This document shows, piece after piece, positions 1-13,297 of a stretch of 64,000 bases of DNA. The DNA lies in contig NC_052677.1 in the NCBI RefSeq assembly GCF_016802725.1, positions 15,488,329 through 15,552,328 on the forward strand. The letters run 5' to 3'. Under the pieces are notes generated by a model, which saw only the letters and a list, made by a program, of their open reading frames with translations, ran no database searches and had not been told where the DNA came from. This DNA comes from Solenopsis invicta (lineage: Eukaryota > Arthropoda > Insecta > Hymenoptera > Formicidae). The position numbers were made by a program, and so were the translations under genes. The number at the start of each line of letters is the position of its first letter. The first letter of the stretch is position 1.

Positions 1-3000
1 AAATAGCAGCAAAATGACAATCGAATCACCGCGGGGTATAAAGGTACTATTGAAATAATTGTGATACATTATTTTAATATACCCATATGTTATTTCAATG
101 TAATCAATCTAAATTTTTTCAATTAAAAAATAAAACTAATTCTTTTATATTTTTAAACTATATTAAACAAATTTTCTCAAAAGACTTTTCTGTTATAAAA
201 TAAAACACGGATAAATACGTAAATGAAAATTTAAATAAAAATTTGTTCATGTGTTTTAAATTTTCATACAGTTTATCTTGTTTCTTTTTGTTTCTAATTT
301 TGAACATAGGCCAACATGTTACGTGCATATCTGACACAAGTCACGGAAATGCAAGAGCTTCTGCAACCAGATCACCTGAAAACTGTGTCATTCAAGCGGC
401 TTATATTCTCACTTTGCATGTTTCACTCAATCCTGATCGAGAGACGGAAATTTGGTCCTCTCGGTTTCAATATATCCTACGATTTCACAAATGGGGATTT
501 AGCTATATGTTTATCGCAATTATATGTATTTCTCATGGAATACGATACTTTGCCATTCAAGGTAAAATATTACTCAAAGGCAAAGCAGATCTTAGCTTCA
601 GCAAACATGTTTCTCATTTCTTTTTTAATGTTTTGATTTCTTTTTTAAATTGCAAAAGTATAATAAAATTAATATTTTTTAGAATAGAAAATTATGACAT
701 TTTTATATTTTCTCTGAATATAAAGTCATTACATTAAATACGCGTGCACAGACGATTTCTATTTTTATATTTTATATGTGAAAAGTTTTATTTTAACTTT
801 TATTTTAACTCACGTCTCTTATACTTGCCAAGCAAAATATCTCTACATTTGTAATAATATATAAACCTCGGACTTTTCTTTATTTAAATATTAAATTTAA
901 CTTTTCTTTATTCAAACTTCAACTTTATTGTTTAAAAAAAATTTTTATTTTAAGTAATAAATACATTAATTTTTAAGTATTAATTGTTATTTCAATTTAA
1001 CAAAAGATTCTCATATATACTACTGGGCATATTAACTATGGTGGACGAATAACAGATGATTGGGATCGTCGATGTGTCCTAACACTTCTCGAAGACTATT
1101 ACAATATTAATGTTGTCTCCCAAGGTTATCAGTTTGATGAACAAGGGATTTATTATCAGGTATACGTATCCAAATAAAATGACAAACTTTTTCTAAAAAA
1201 TACCTGATGTAAATTAAAAAATTAAATTTTAAACGATGATAACTCTAAAAACATTAAAGATAAATTAAATCTATTTAGCCAAAGTGTAAAAAACATATAT
1301 TAATGATGTACAAATTAATTTATGTTTCAATATTAATAATATAATAAAAACAATTTAAGACAGAAAAAAAAGAATATATTTCTTTTATTTATAATTTTGA
1401 AATTGATATGATTCGAATAAATTCAGATTTTAATTTAAAAAGCTCTATTTATTTTATATTTTTTACGTAGCACATTTTTCGTTATTGATTGCTTATAAAA
1501 GTTTAATTCTTTCATTCCATGTGTAAACATAAACTTTAAATACATATATGAGATATTTTAAAAATTTGTATCATAGTGAATATAGTTTTACTAGCACCGA
1601 TAAGAATGTTTATAGAAGAATGTCTTTCATAAACAAATTTTATTATTATTATATGCAATTAATATGTTATTAATTACGCTTTTCTCTTTTTTACACATGC
1701 TACGTTTTCGCGAATAAAGTTACCGGCTGCAACGTCATTCAACGATTATCTAGAATATATAAAAGGTTTCCCTTTAAACGACGATCCGTCTCTATTTGGC
1801 ATGCATTCAAACACCGATATAAGTTATGCGCAAGCAGAAGCATATGCTTGCCTCACAACTTTATTAAATATGCAGCCCAGAGAACTTGGTGTTGCAGCTA
1901 CAAGTGTCGAGGAAGCAACAACTCAAATAATCAAGAATATGTTATCCACAATACCAAAACCGTTTGATTTAATCGAAATACAAGCAAGGTATTATAGGAT
2001 ATCCCTTTATGAGACAACAAAATATATTTTTGTTTTTGAGAGTTCATTTTTTAATATGTTCTTAATATTGCTATTTTGTAATGTAAAATAAAAAGCAGTT
2101 TTATTACATAATTTACTGAAAAAAGCATCTCTTTATAATTTTTGAAATATAATAAATATAATTAAATATAATTATTTCGTGATGTATAAATTTGAGTTCG
2201 TAAAATTGTATTTTTATATACTTGTACAATACAATATTCAAAAGATAGAAAAATTTTTACTTTATATTGCATATTTTTAAAACAAGTATAACATGTCAAA
2301 ACCTCTATTAAACCAGTAAATAAACTAAATTGAATTTCAGGTACCCACTATTGTACGAGGAATCCTTTAATACCGTGTTACTACAAGAGGCCAAACGGTA
2401 TAACGGTTTACTTGAAATCGTGCAATCAACATTGCAAGAGCTTTTAAGAGCTTTAAAAGGCTCGATCGTCATGTCGGAACAGCTTGAAATAGTCGCCACC
2501 AATCTATTTAACAACAAAATACCTACAGATTGGCAAAGCAAAAGTTATCCTTCTCTAAAATCTTTAGGTAGAAAGATTACAAAATCAATATATAAAATAT
2601 AAATTTTGTTTAATTCTCAAAGCTTGTTGTAACAGATATTTATCATTTTATTTAGCCGGATGGTTTACCGATTTAAAAAACAGGATAAAATTTATAAGTG
2701 ATTGGCGAGACCAAGGTATACCGCCTGCATTTTGGCTTTCAGGCTTTTATTTTCCTCAAGCCTTTCTAATTGGCACGTTACAAAACTTCGCGCGGAAACA
2801 TATAGTGCCAATTGACACAATCGATTTTAGCTGCAAGGTACGCTTTCAGCCTTTAATTAAATTATTGATGGGTCAACATGATTGACACGTAACATAAATA
2901 ATAACAGGAAGATGGATGTGAAAATAATTGATAGCATTGTATAAAAATTATTTGAGATTGACTTGGCTCTTCAATAAAGAATAGCTACAATTAAGTAAAA

Positions 3001-3770
3001 CTATACATAGGTTTTAATTTATAGTACGTACAATTAGTTTAAAAAAAAAACATTTAAATATCCTATGTCTAAAATAATTATTACTGATCATGGATAAAAA
3101 TTTAAATTAATATTAATTAAAATTGATTTTCATTAAATAGTGCGTTATTTTATTAAAAAAATTTGAAACTATGTTAGCCTTAGCAAATCGATATATGAAC
3201 ACTACATATATTTCGAGCAAAGTCATGCGCAATGTTGCACATCACGTAGGTTTTAACATCCAAACCAACGCAGAGACCGTCGGATGGCTGTATTATTTAT
3301 GGGCTTTTCCTGGAAGGCTGCCGATGGGACGGAAACTATCTCGCAGAATCTTTACCAAAAGAATTATTCACCGGTTAAGTATTAACGATCAAGTATCAAC
3401 GTGTCACATTACATTAAAATAAATTTCATGCTAACCTATTAAAAGCTAAGATTACCCAAATATAATTACTATGCCTTATTAAGCAAAGTACAAACTGTTC
3501 AGCTGCTCTGAATCGCGTTTACGTAACATGGTACTGTTTACTTGTTATTCAGACATGCCGCCGATTCACTTGTTACCGGAAATTCATCATGTAATTCCAC
3601 CTCACGGAATTTACGTATGCCCTGTGTACAAAACCATTGAGCGATCTGGAACTTTAAGCTTAATGGGACACTCCACGAATTTTGTTCTAGCGATGGAACT
3701 TCCAGTTGACAAACCGCAATCACATTGGATAAAAAGAGGAGTGGCATTAATATGTACTTTGGACTATTAA
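1..3770 (+). CDS. Axonemal dynein heavy chain, C-terminal part (partial, 8 exons)
   Basis: Motor subunit of axonemal dynein, which converts ATP hydrolysis into microtubule sliding in cilia and flagella (in insects sperm tails and chordotonal neurons). Exons read as 1(partial)-43, 310-561, 1007-1159, 1720-1988, 2341-2567, 2656-2837, 3250-3373 and 3553-3770; all donors are GT, all acceptors AG, and the phases agree at each junction. The product covers the end of the AAA6 region (MTIESPRGIKANMLRAYLT), the NYGGR-DDWDRR motif, the helical stretch with YPLLYEESFN, the FWLSGFYFPQAF motif, the GLFLEGCRWD motif and the terminal barrel with SGTLSLMGHSTNFV, ending RGVALICTLDY before TAA at 3768-3770. 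The ending resembles inner-arm chains of the DNAH3/7/12 group, but I cannot choose the paralogue. The 5' part lies outside the window. A possible poly(A) signal AATAAA is near 3911. Confidence 0.93.
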
Positions 3771-4201
3771 TATTTTTTTGCGCTATATAGCGTTTATAAT
3801 TAATTTACGATTGACAACTGTTAAAGTTAGTAACTTTACAAGTTTACATACATGCATTGTTAATATTACACTCATGATAACAATGGTATAACATAATAAC
3901 GATTATACCAAATAAACTTATTATTGTAAAATGGCATTTTTTATTTATAAAACTCACAAAATATAAAATATATTATTATTATATTCTATTTATAAGTATA
4001 CTTTGCATAAAAAGATATTTTATTTATATTCATGATATATACATGAAATTATTATAAATTTATCATATACACTATTATAGTAATTATAGTAAACAGGATA
4101 GAAACGTATTTGTATAATTAAGTATAAACCAACATTTTGTTTAGCTAATTTTTTAAAAATAAATTATGTGTATATGTATATATAAATTATGTGTATATGT
4201 A

Positions 4202-4233
<32 letters not shown>

Positions 4234-4398
4234 ATGCGTAATATATCACAAAAATATGTAAATAAAAATATGTATAATTTTCGATATATCTTTTATTAAA
4301 CTCCAGAAACAATTTCAAGGGTAACAATCAAGTAAAAATTTTATTTGTAAAACAAAAATTATGTTGAACTTAAAAATAATCTTAATCGATAATTGCAT
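3771..4398. other. Intergenic space between convergent dynein and UQCRQ genes
   Basis: AT-rich 3' flanks of two convergent genes. Contains the AATAAA candidate for the dynein transcript and a TA/TG microsatellite. No further gene is seen. Confidence 0.6.
4164..4233. repeat. TA/TG-rich microsatellite
   Basis: Alternating TGTATATGTATATA units pass into a pure (TA)n run ending near 4233. Simple sequence in the 3' flank of the dynein gene. Confidence 0.85.
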
Positions 4399-6364
4399 TT
4401 ATTTGTCATTCTCGTATAATTTGGGATCTTTACGAGTATATCGATCATGTGCTGCATATGACCACTTATATATCACAGCTGACATTATAAAACCTAAAAC
4501 GAAAAATATTGAAGATTCAATTAAGGACAATCGTGGAAAGGAAGGAACTATTAAATAAAACAGAACTTTAAGAAAAGTTGTGTTATATATAAACTGTCTA
4601 TCGGAATAACAATGATAGAGGTTCATAAAAACAAAATTCTAAAGATACATCATGAGTCTAAAAAATAATTCTGGAATGATGAAATTTTTAATCTTTCTTT
4701 TTTCTAAATAAATTAATAAAAAATTAATAAAATAACAGAAAAATAAAATAACTGAATTTTATGAATTCTTTTGATTATCTCATTAAAATATGTTATATAA
4801 ACTATACATTAAATTGTAAAAATTTGTATATAATTCTGAATCATGTACACATTTTTCATATAAAACACTTAATAAAAAATGTTTCAGCTTTGAAAAAATT
4901 TGAAAACATTAATTTTACATTATATATTATTTAAAAATCTGATTGCGAAATAATGCTTTAACTTGTTTTTAACTATTTTCAACAAAAATGAATATATTCT
5001 TCCATCTCAAATATATATTTGCAAAAATAAAATATCGGTATAATTTATCTGACTTAAAAGATTATAAAATATCAATTTAAAAATGATATTATTGCAATTG
5101 ATATAATTAAAGATTGCTAACGTTACAAATTTATAAAGATAAAAATATATGTACCAATATAGAATTGTTATTAGAAATATTTCATATCTGACTTTTCTTT
5201 ATTTGGAAATACATTTTTATAAAATTGAAACATTGCTACGTTGAACATGTCATGCAATCTATTATATAAAAGTATGTATGTTTGAAACAGTTTTTTTTTT
5301 ATTTTATCTAATAATATTTTATCAAATTAAATTAATTCAGATTAGAATTTCCGGCATAACATTTTAATGCGCCTTAATCACAATTATAATAAATATGAAT
5401 TTATATATATTTGTGGTATTAATACTATTGCGGTGATTTATTTGCCGATGCGTTAAATGCATCGGCTCACATTAAAGTCAAAATATGATTTCTAATATAA
5501 AATTTATTTATCTATTTTATATTTTCTGGCGCATATAGCAAAAATCTGAATATTTGTGTGATCAGATATGTATTCAAATTCTTTTGAGAGAAGAAAATGA
5601 AAAAACAGTATAGAAAAACGCAATAGACGAATAAAACGAATCTCATGGTTCAATACAATCAGTGATTTCATCTGCATGTAAAAAGAGCAAAACAAGTTAC
5701 TTTGTAAAGTTAAAATTTTCTGTTTCTCTAACTAAATTGGATCGTTGTTATTCATGTCTTATAAATTATATTGCCAATTAAATCTATCAAAGAATTGCAT
5801 GACTGAAAATTGATATTTAAAAAATTAAAATTTGTGTACATTTATAATTATGTAATACATTGAAATTTGCAAATAGATACAATTATTAAATCACCAAAAT
5901 TAAGTTAAATAAATAAATGTGTTAGTAAAAAAACAATATGTATAATTTAATTATTAAAAACTGCTTGATTACATAAATACGTTATAGAAAACGTATAAAT
6001 GTATATTTTTTAAGAACTTTGATTAGATTTTTAATTAATACATATTTAAGACTTAACATATACATCTTTATAAACTCTATAACTAATACAACTTTAAGTA
6101 TATTACAAAAATATTTCTATTATTATATTTGTAAATGTATTTTTAAATACATTAACACGTATCATTGATAATAATTAAAATACATGAATCTTGATACAAA
6201 CGCATACTTGGAAGCACGGTTGGAAGCGCACGCATTGCTCTATTCACCAAATTGGGTAGTCCATGCGTTATCGATTTTGCCCAAGCTCGTTGCTCCAACG
6301 GCGATAAACCATAGTATGCAATTCTATGAATACGAACCGGTAAATTGCCAAATTTCAAACCCAT
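4399..6364 (-). CDS. UQCRQ: Cytochrome b-c1 complex subunit 8 (UQCRQ), two exons
   Basis: Small single-pass inner-mitochondrial-membrane subunit of ubiquinol-cytochrome c reductase (complex III) that binds next to cytochrome b. Exon 1 is complement 6208-6364 (ATG at 6364-6362, MGLKFGNLPVRIHRIAYYGL...) and exon 2 is complement 4399-4493. Donor CCAA|GTATGC and acceptor TTTTAG|GTTT join in phase as ...RALPTVLP-SFIMSAVIYKW..., giving 83 residues, against about 82 in mammals. Family hallmarks are visible: MGxxFGNL start, YxLSPxEQRA, GLPN, VxP before the membrane helix, and the ending RKDPKLYENDK. The intron is 1,714 bp. Both open frames run past the true splice sites, and the frame upstream of the exon-2 acceptor could be mistaken for part of the protein. 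Transcribed toward the dynein gene. Confidence 0.93.
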
Positions 6365-7560
6365 TTTGCACAAATTGCAATAAAACGAATTAAAAAATTG
6401 ATCCCTAACGAATCGCTATCACTGCTATTTAACTATTTTTTTTCAATTTAAAAGAAAAGAAGATAAAAACAAATGTGAATTAAATATGCTGTAAAGCGCA
6501 CTCGTCTTTGGAAATTAAAACTATAATTAACCAAATGATAAGAGCAAGGACTATCGGTAAAGTGAATATGATGATATGGAAGAGAACTCTTATGCCATAA
6601 GATGATGTAGCATTACGTACTAAATTCCTGGATCATCAGCAGAGGATCATGTACATACGTACACTATTTCAAAACCGCACGATTTATTTTAGAATAAATT
6701 AAATCGGTTACAACGAATTAAACTATATTCTCGCAAGATTGAAGATTAATCAATAAATCATACATACATATTATCTTTATACAGTTTCAAAAATATCATT
6801 TTTTAATTAATATTTTATAATCTTTTAACTCAAATAAATTATACTGATATCTGGATCTTTGCAAATATATATTTGAGATGGAAAAATTTATTCATTATTA
6901 TTGAAAAAGGTTAAAAACAAGTTATAGCATTATTTCGCTAGTGGATTTTTAAATAAGAATTTATAATTGGACATATACGATTAAATTAATTGTACAATTT
7001 TTGCTGTAGAAAATTGTCGGCATATAATTTTGTGTATTTCATATTCATCATTGTACACCATATTATCATAAAGTAAGGAACAAAACGATTTACAAATAAT
7101 TCCGATGATTTTTCGAACCCGTTTCATTAACCATTATTTTTCTCAGAATGAATACGCGGTCCCGGTTATCAGGAGGCTTTTTTCCTCCGGCAGCAGGATG
7201 ATAAGGGGGACAGACACGTGGCTCAAAATCGGCGCATGCTTACACGGTGGCACGTAAAATTTTCGCTGCGTGACCTAGAATCTTGCGAGCCCGTGATAGT
7301 CGGACTTTCCCTGATCATCGACCCTCCGTGTCCAGACTACCGCGACTGCGAGGTGTGACACGTCAATAAGTACGATATAGCACAAGGACACCTGTTTGCC
7401 TCGACCAGCGTGCACGCCGGCAAACGTGTCATTTGCAAACGCGTTGCGAGCAATACGCATGCAATGATGTGATTAGGAAGTTTGCATCGGCGTGACGTAT
7501 CAGAAATCCGCTTTATATTTTATTCCGTCATTCGACACAGTTACGCCAGTTTCCAGATCA
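6365..7560. promoter_or_regulatory. Upstream region of UQCRQ with a CpG-rich block (about 7135-7500)
   Basis: AT-rich to about 7130, then a GC/CpG-rich block with no convincing ORF. It includes a small hairpin (CAGGAGG, T-rich loop, CCTCCGG near 7169). It may hold the UQCRQ promoter or a distal 5' exon, or be an enhancer; the sequence alone does not decide. Confidence 0.35.
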
Positions 7561-7949
7561 AAATGAAATAGAAAAAAAAAGAGAGAGAGATTTCCAAATT
7601 CAAAAGAGATATTTAATCAAAAGGCCAAGGCTCTAACGACAATTGAAAATAATCGCTTGTTTATAGAAGATATTAGCGACTTTAACAATATGAATAAATG
7701 TTAATAAATAGAACGCCATCCAAGTGATAAATTGAACCATTTTTCCTACAAGCGTATGCTTTCGCGCGGTGAAATGTGTGTACCATTTTAACAAAATTAC
7801 TAGTGTCAGCGATAGCGCTTTGTTTAAAGACCACCGTCGTATTCATCGCAGAATGTCCTACTTCTTGGAACGCCACGCGCCGTTCAATTTGCACGATTAT
7901 CTAGCTGCGGCTGATACACTGAAAAGTCAGTACACGCGCGGGATAGTTT

Positions 7950-8643
7950 CAATTATGGCAGAGTGTCGACGGCAACAACGATGACGACGAGGCAGCATAT
8001 GCCTCTGTTCGCGTTTTATCTACGTCCACGCCTGTTGCTCCTGTTTACTATTCCTCTCTCTCTTTCTCTCTCCCTCTTCGTATTAGCCCTCTCTCTTTTC
8101 CACCCTTCGCTGCCATCACCGGTGCGCCTTTCATCCGATCACCCTCTCTTTCACCGCCTTCTCTTTCGTATCCCTCCTTTCTCTATGCTGACGGTTTGAT
8201 ACATCCCTGCGGGCCGTGTAGGCGCGAGGGGAGAGCTCTCGCACCCTTCCACCCAAGCCGACCTTCCACCCTCCGATGCTCTTCCCCCGCATCCCATCGT
8301 TGCCGATATACCGAGTGGAGTCGTGCGCGCGAGTCAGTTACTGAGGTAGTGGCGACCATATACCACAGGCCAGCGGCAGTAGCAACAGTAGCAGCAGCAC
8401 CCACTTGTCGGCTGGCCGACACCACGGCAGCTCAACACTGCTCGACACGATCCCTGGCGACTACCTGTGCGATTGTCGAGTGCCACCTAAGGGGAATTAG
8501 GAACGCGGCGCCGGCAGCGTGCACTAATTAGCGCGACAATTAATTGCCAAAGAGCACGAACTGCCGTGAGCAACTGACCGCACGCGTGCGCGTCCCACGT
8601 CGACGTGACCAGCTGCAGCCTGTTGCAAGCGGCGGATTATGAC
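7950..8643 (+). promoter_or_regulatory. Probable Rph promoter and non-coding first exon
   Basis: GC/CpG-rich block preceded by a pyrimidine-rich tract (8030-8190). An initiator-like TCAGTT sits at 8336, and the block ends with a strong splice donor, GAC|GTGAGT at 8644. The next acceptor in this direction that leads into a coding exon is at 12215, the 5' end of the rabphilin start-codon exon. I infer that roughly 8335-8643 is the 5' UTR exon of Rph with a 3.6-kb first intron. Long ORFs on both strands here are typical of CpG-rich DNA and are not called. Confidence 0.35.
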
Positions 8644-8724
8644 GTGAGTCCACGGTCGTTACTCTTTTTCTTCCTCTCTGTCGCGTCTTTTGTCGATTGT
8701 GCGATAAGAGGTTCTTCCTACATA

Positions 8725-8778
8725 ACATTTAATCATGTTATTCCGCATTGATGATGCGGAATTAACATGATTAAATGT
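8725..8778. repeat. Near-perfect 24-bp hairpin
   Basis: Left arm 8725-8748 and right arm 8754-8778 are inverted copies with a single extra T in the right arm and a 5-nt loop (TGATG). Arm core is CATGTTATTCCGCAT. It lies about 80 bp past the putative Rph exon-1 donor. It could be a tiny fold-back element or a structured RNA. Confidence 0.85.
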
Positions 8779-11700
8779 ATATTACGTATTGTTCTGACAA
8801 ATAGTTGTTGCATGGCCTATTTAACTTAAAATTGTCTGGCGAATCATGTGCTTTATTTCTGATGATTTTGAAGAATATTTGCGATTTCTTAATTCGGTCT
8901 CAATAACATTCCAATATTTAAATGTAGAAAATACAAGCGTTAGACGCGTGCTGTGTTTGGACATATGGAATATTGGCTCTTGTCATTCTCACAGTCCAAG
9001 CATTGATATGTTATCGATAAATATCCAAAACGTATTTATCTATGCTCTCGATCGATAAACGTCGAAAAGGCATTTACGTAAACAACGAATCATCCTCCGG
9101 TCGATTTCATGCGGTATATCGACAAAAAAAGATCCACGACGAAATACCGTGCTACGGATATAATTTATGCGCATAGCACCGTAATCAAGCTCAGATTAAA
9201 TTACTTAATTACAAAGCTTGTGCACGGGTGGAAAGTTACGGGAAAAGCTGCGGTTGTTTTCGTTATTAATAAACCGACCGTAATTACGCGCGTTCGGTAC
9301 GAGCGGTATATACACAACGTTGATACGGGTATATTCATCGATTGATTGCTAATATCAACATAACGCAATCGCACGCAATTTGGCCACTTTTTTCACGGAG
9401 CAAGGCTGTCTGCCACGCGGCCGATTAGCCACTAAAGAAAATCGTGCATTCGCGGTGGGAAACTGGTTGGTCAGCTGTCAAACTTCAATGTATACGTCTC
9501 TTCTTTACCTCCTTTATTTTTTAACCGAGTGCCGTTGCGCTCTTTGGACTGTATTTTTCAACGGTTTTGTTCCTTTTTTAACGCGACATGCGCTCATGGC
9601 ACGGCGCATATACACGTCATTGTAATAAGAAAAGTGTGAAAGACTTAAAGAGAGAAAGAGAGAGAGCTGCGAGGTATGCACCATGGAAGTATCGATTCTC
9701 CGGGGCAAATATAGCCACTTTCGTTGAAAGTTCCTTTGTTCTCTTTACCGCAGTGAACCATATGATAGCGAGTAACGCGCGATGAACAATGGTAGCAGAT
9801 AGCAAGACGGCGCGGCGAGTTTATTGAATTTTCTGCGGAGAACTTGCATCCCGCAGACGTGCATTTGAATGCGTACGTTCATTCTAAATCCATACATAGA
9901 CGAAGAGACGAGGCATTTTGGTCCGTATGTAGTATAAAGTTATCTCGGATTCTCGTTTCCTTTTACTAAAATCAACGCTTTCCTGATACACTTCCAACTA
10001 ATACACTTTCAAAGAACAAATGCATCATTTTATATTTCTACCAGTTAATGCTACATTGTTTAAAATATAATACCTTGAAATGACAATGGCTTTGAAATTG
10101 TCCAGCAACGTTATGAAAGTAATTTGACACGCAAGATGAATTATGTTCAGCTCCAGTCAAGGATGTATGCCACATCTTTGAAATTTATTAGAAAAATGAA
10201 CAGTCCGTATAGCTCGTATAGAAAGCATATAATATAAATATAAAAGGATTTTATTTGGATAACATAAAACAGTTTTATTTTTCCTAACGTTACAGCGCTA
10301 TAAAACGAAACTAATAATGTGATGAAAGCTACTTAAAAGTTCCTGCGAATGCTATACACTGAAAAATGTCATAATGGCTGAACTGAGAAGCTACCATTGA
10401 TTTATACAACTTTGTTATGTTGAACAAGTTAAAGAAACAAAGTTCGCGACCTCATTTTTCTTTATTCTTTATTATATTCTCGTTACCTTGAGAAATATGA
10501 TGCTACGCATTATTCTCTTCGTTCTCACAACTCGAATAATTCTCGTCCAAATGCTAATATTATGTCGAGATGTATCGTTTCAATTAACACGTTTCAATTA
10601 ACCAATGGATGACTAAATCGTGTAAATTAATAATAATAATAAATAAAAATTTTTATGGTGCATCAATTTTTATACAATAAAATTATCTCAAATATTTTGA
10701 AATTTAGAGTTTCTTATAGAAACATTAAATTGTAAAATAAAACAATTCGACTTTTTTACATTTATACCATTAATTTACACACAATAATTTCTCTTTTCTC
10801 AAAGTGGAGAATTTCACAAAATCGTATCATGCTGCCATTCCATTGAACGGCTCGTATGAATACCAGACATCGTTTCCTTCATTTTACACAGCGAATACGC
10901 GACAATTCGAACAGTACGCGCTTGTAAAAGCTATCATCGAGATACGATAATATCACTGTGCGGAAACACATTTCGAAACCACGTTTGTGATAGGCGATAC
11001 CAGATTTCCTGTGCTATTCGAAGCGCGCATCTTGTCGTACGTTTTCCCTTGTCGTTCTTCGAATATTTCTAATTTCCCAAAGTCCCAATAGAATGTAGGG
11101 ATTACGTCGTATACTGAACAGGAAAATAAATGAGAGAACGCGTTTTCTCCCGGCGTGGGCGTTGCGGCATCCCACGCCGGGAGAAAAATTCTTTACAACT
11201 GGGTATCGTTGGCCGGGAGGGGAGAAAGATAATAATTCACGTCATACATGTCAGTACGCGCGCACAAGCTCGGCACATTAATATTCGGAAATGACGGGAA
11301 TTTCAGAACCGGGTTATGCGTTACAATACGTGTCAAAATTTTCATTTAATGGCAAGAAAATCCATAGGGAAATATAAATATTTATAAATATTTTTAATTT
11401 ATAAACAATATTTAATTCACTGCAAGTTTCTACATCATGCTGCACGCTGTGTAATGTGCTTATTGATATATTAATACATCTACAAAGAGCGTAAAAATTT
11501 TATTATACTGATATAAAGAAAAAAGATCTGAGAAAAACTTTCTAATTAACTTTTAATATTTGTTTTTCTGAATATATTTTTCTATATTTTCATTAAATTA
11601 TTTTAATAAATACAAACTGCAAATTAAATTTTTAAAAAGAATTAAAAATAAATTAAATTATATATTGAATTTGCGTATCAAATATTTTGTGCAAAATATT

Positions 11701-12214
11701 TTATAAAAAGATGTGTGTAAAAAGATGCATATTGCAAGTATGTAAATTTTATATTACTATTAATATAAAATATAAGTGAAAATACTGTTACGAAATGTAC
11801 TCGTGCAAATTATTCTTTGTTCCTTGTATGCTCTTACTCGAGATCTAAATTAAGTTTATAGAAGAAACAATTAATCTTACAGTGGAACCCGCTAAGTGCT
11901 AGTTCAATTTGCCTCGGGGGAAAAATAGCTTTCATGTGGCTTCCAGATGCTGTGGTACTTTTCTACAAACGGTATATTTATCAGATTAAAGGTTAGTGAT
12001 TTTTTTAATGTTCCAATTCCGTTCGCAAATTTTAATTGTAATTTTTATATCTACCTGTATTGTGTGATAAATGTTACACAACAAACGTCATATGTACGTA
12101 GATATTAAATATAAATCATGTATGTACGTCAAATATATATAATTTTCATGAACAAATAAATGATATTGAAATTTACGTGTATATATAATAGATTATATTT
12201 GTTTATTGTTACAG
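8779..12214. other. Non-coding stretch, probable first intron of Rph
   Basis: Mixed AT-rich DNA with moderately CpG-rich patches (9060-9840, 10800-11330). The ORFs here are short, start mostly at random, overlap on both strands and show no recognisable protein signature. The only clear structure is the GC-rich hairpin at 11143-11187. Confidence 0.5.
11143..11187. repeat. Perfect 17-bp GC-rich hairpin
   Basis: TTTTCTCCCGGCGTGGG at 11143-11159 is followed by an 11-nt loop and its exact complement at 11171-11187. No surrounding transposon ends were recognised. Confidence 0.9.
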
Positions 12215-12320
12215 ATAGACTGATTTTACGCGAAGAGAGGAAGAAAAGGGAAAACGAAGAAAGCAGGAAAGAAGAAAAAGAAGCAAACGGTGTGTCGTAG
12301 ACAAAATAACTCGCAGTGAA

Positions 12321-13221
12321 ATGGATGAACCAATAACGCGAGGTAGATGGGTTTGCCCGAATGATCGGCAACTGGCGTTGCGAGCAAAGTAAGTTTCAAC
12401 ATTAATTAACAGCTAAAGTAGATGTCAATGCTTAAATAACGATACAAATTAAATTAAAACTTTATTTCCGTGTTTAATAAGCAATCACAAAAATATCTCT
12501 TTCTGAGAATTTGATGGACTTTGAATATGTTACAGGATAGTTGAAAATAAAAGGCATCTTTTATAAAGTTTTTTCTCAATTTAAAATTATATTTTAAAGT
12601 TATCGCGATATTTTTAATGAATATTGCTGAGATCATGCAGTGTATAAAAAAACGTTTTTTACACATTTTTAAAATGTAATACACTTCAATTATTTTTTTA
12701 AAGTTATGCCTTTTGATATATCTTTCATTACTATTCTTACAAATTTCAAAATTTTTGTGAAAATTAAAAAGCATCTTGTCAAACTCATATGTATATAACA
12801 ATATTACATTTTTTGAGAAATAAACTGTAAATATCGCGCAATATGCATCGCGACCATGCATATTGCACATATCACATGACACAGCAATTTTTTTAGCATC
12901 ATACATAATATAACTGCATATATATGATACAAGATATACTCGTAATGAAGATAAATATTCGCAGTTGCATACAATATGCAATAAACTACAATGTATAATA
13001 AAAATTTCTCTATACACGATAAAACAATTTTTATCTATTATACATCGAAAAAAGAAAACTCACATAATGTTAAAAATAACATAAAGCAGTTAAAATAGAA
13101 GTATACAAAATAAGTAGGCACAAATTTTTGCTTTTGCGATATATGTAAAAGCACTCATAATTGTCTTGCTTTTTTTCACCCATATTGAATATTGAATATG
13201 CAAAACGTTATAAATTCGCTT

Positions 13222-13297
<76 letters not shown>

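Noticed and set aside
4494..4626. Upstream part of the open frame containing UQCRQ exon 2
   Set aside because: It lies before the acceptor at 4494-4495; including it would add residues absent from the family.
8342..8352. let-7-like GAGGTAGT
   Set aside because: The seed-like octamer is followed by unrelated sequence and no hairpin partner.
12454..13017. 187-codon open frame on the minus strand
   Set aside because: AT-driven composition (Ile, Lys, Phe, Tyr, Asn), no known motif, lies in an Rph intron, no splice or promoter context. Probably chance.
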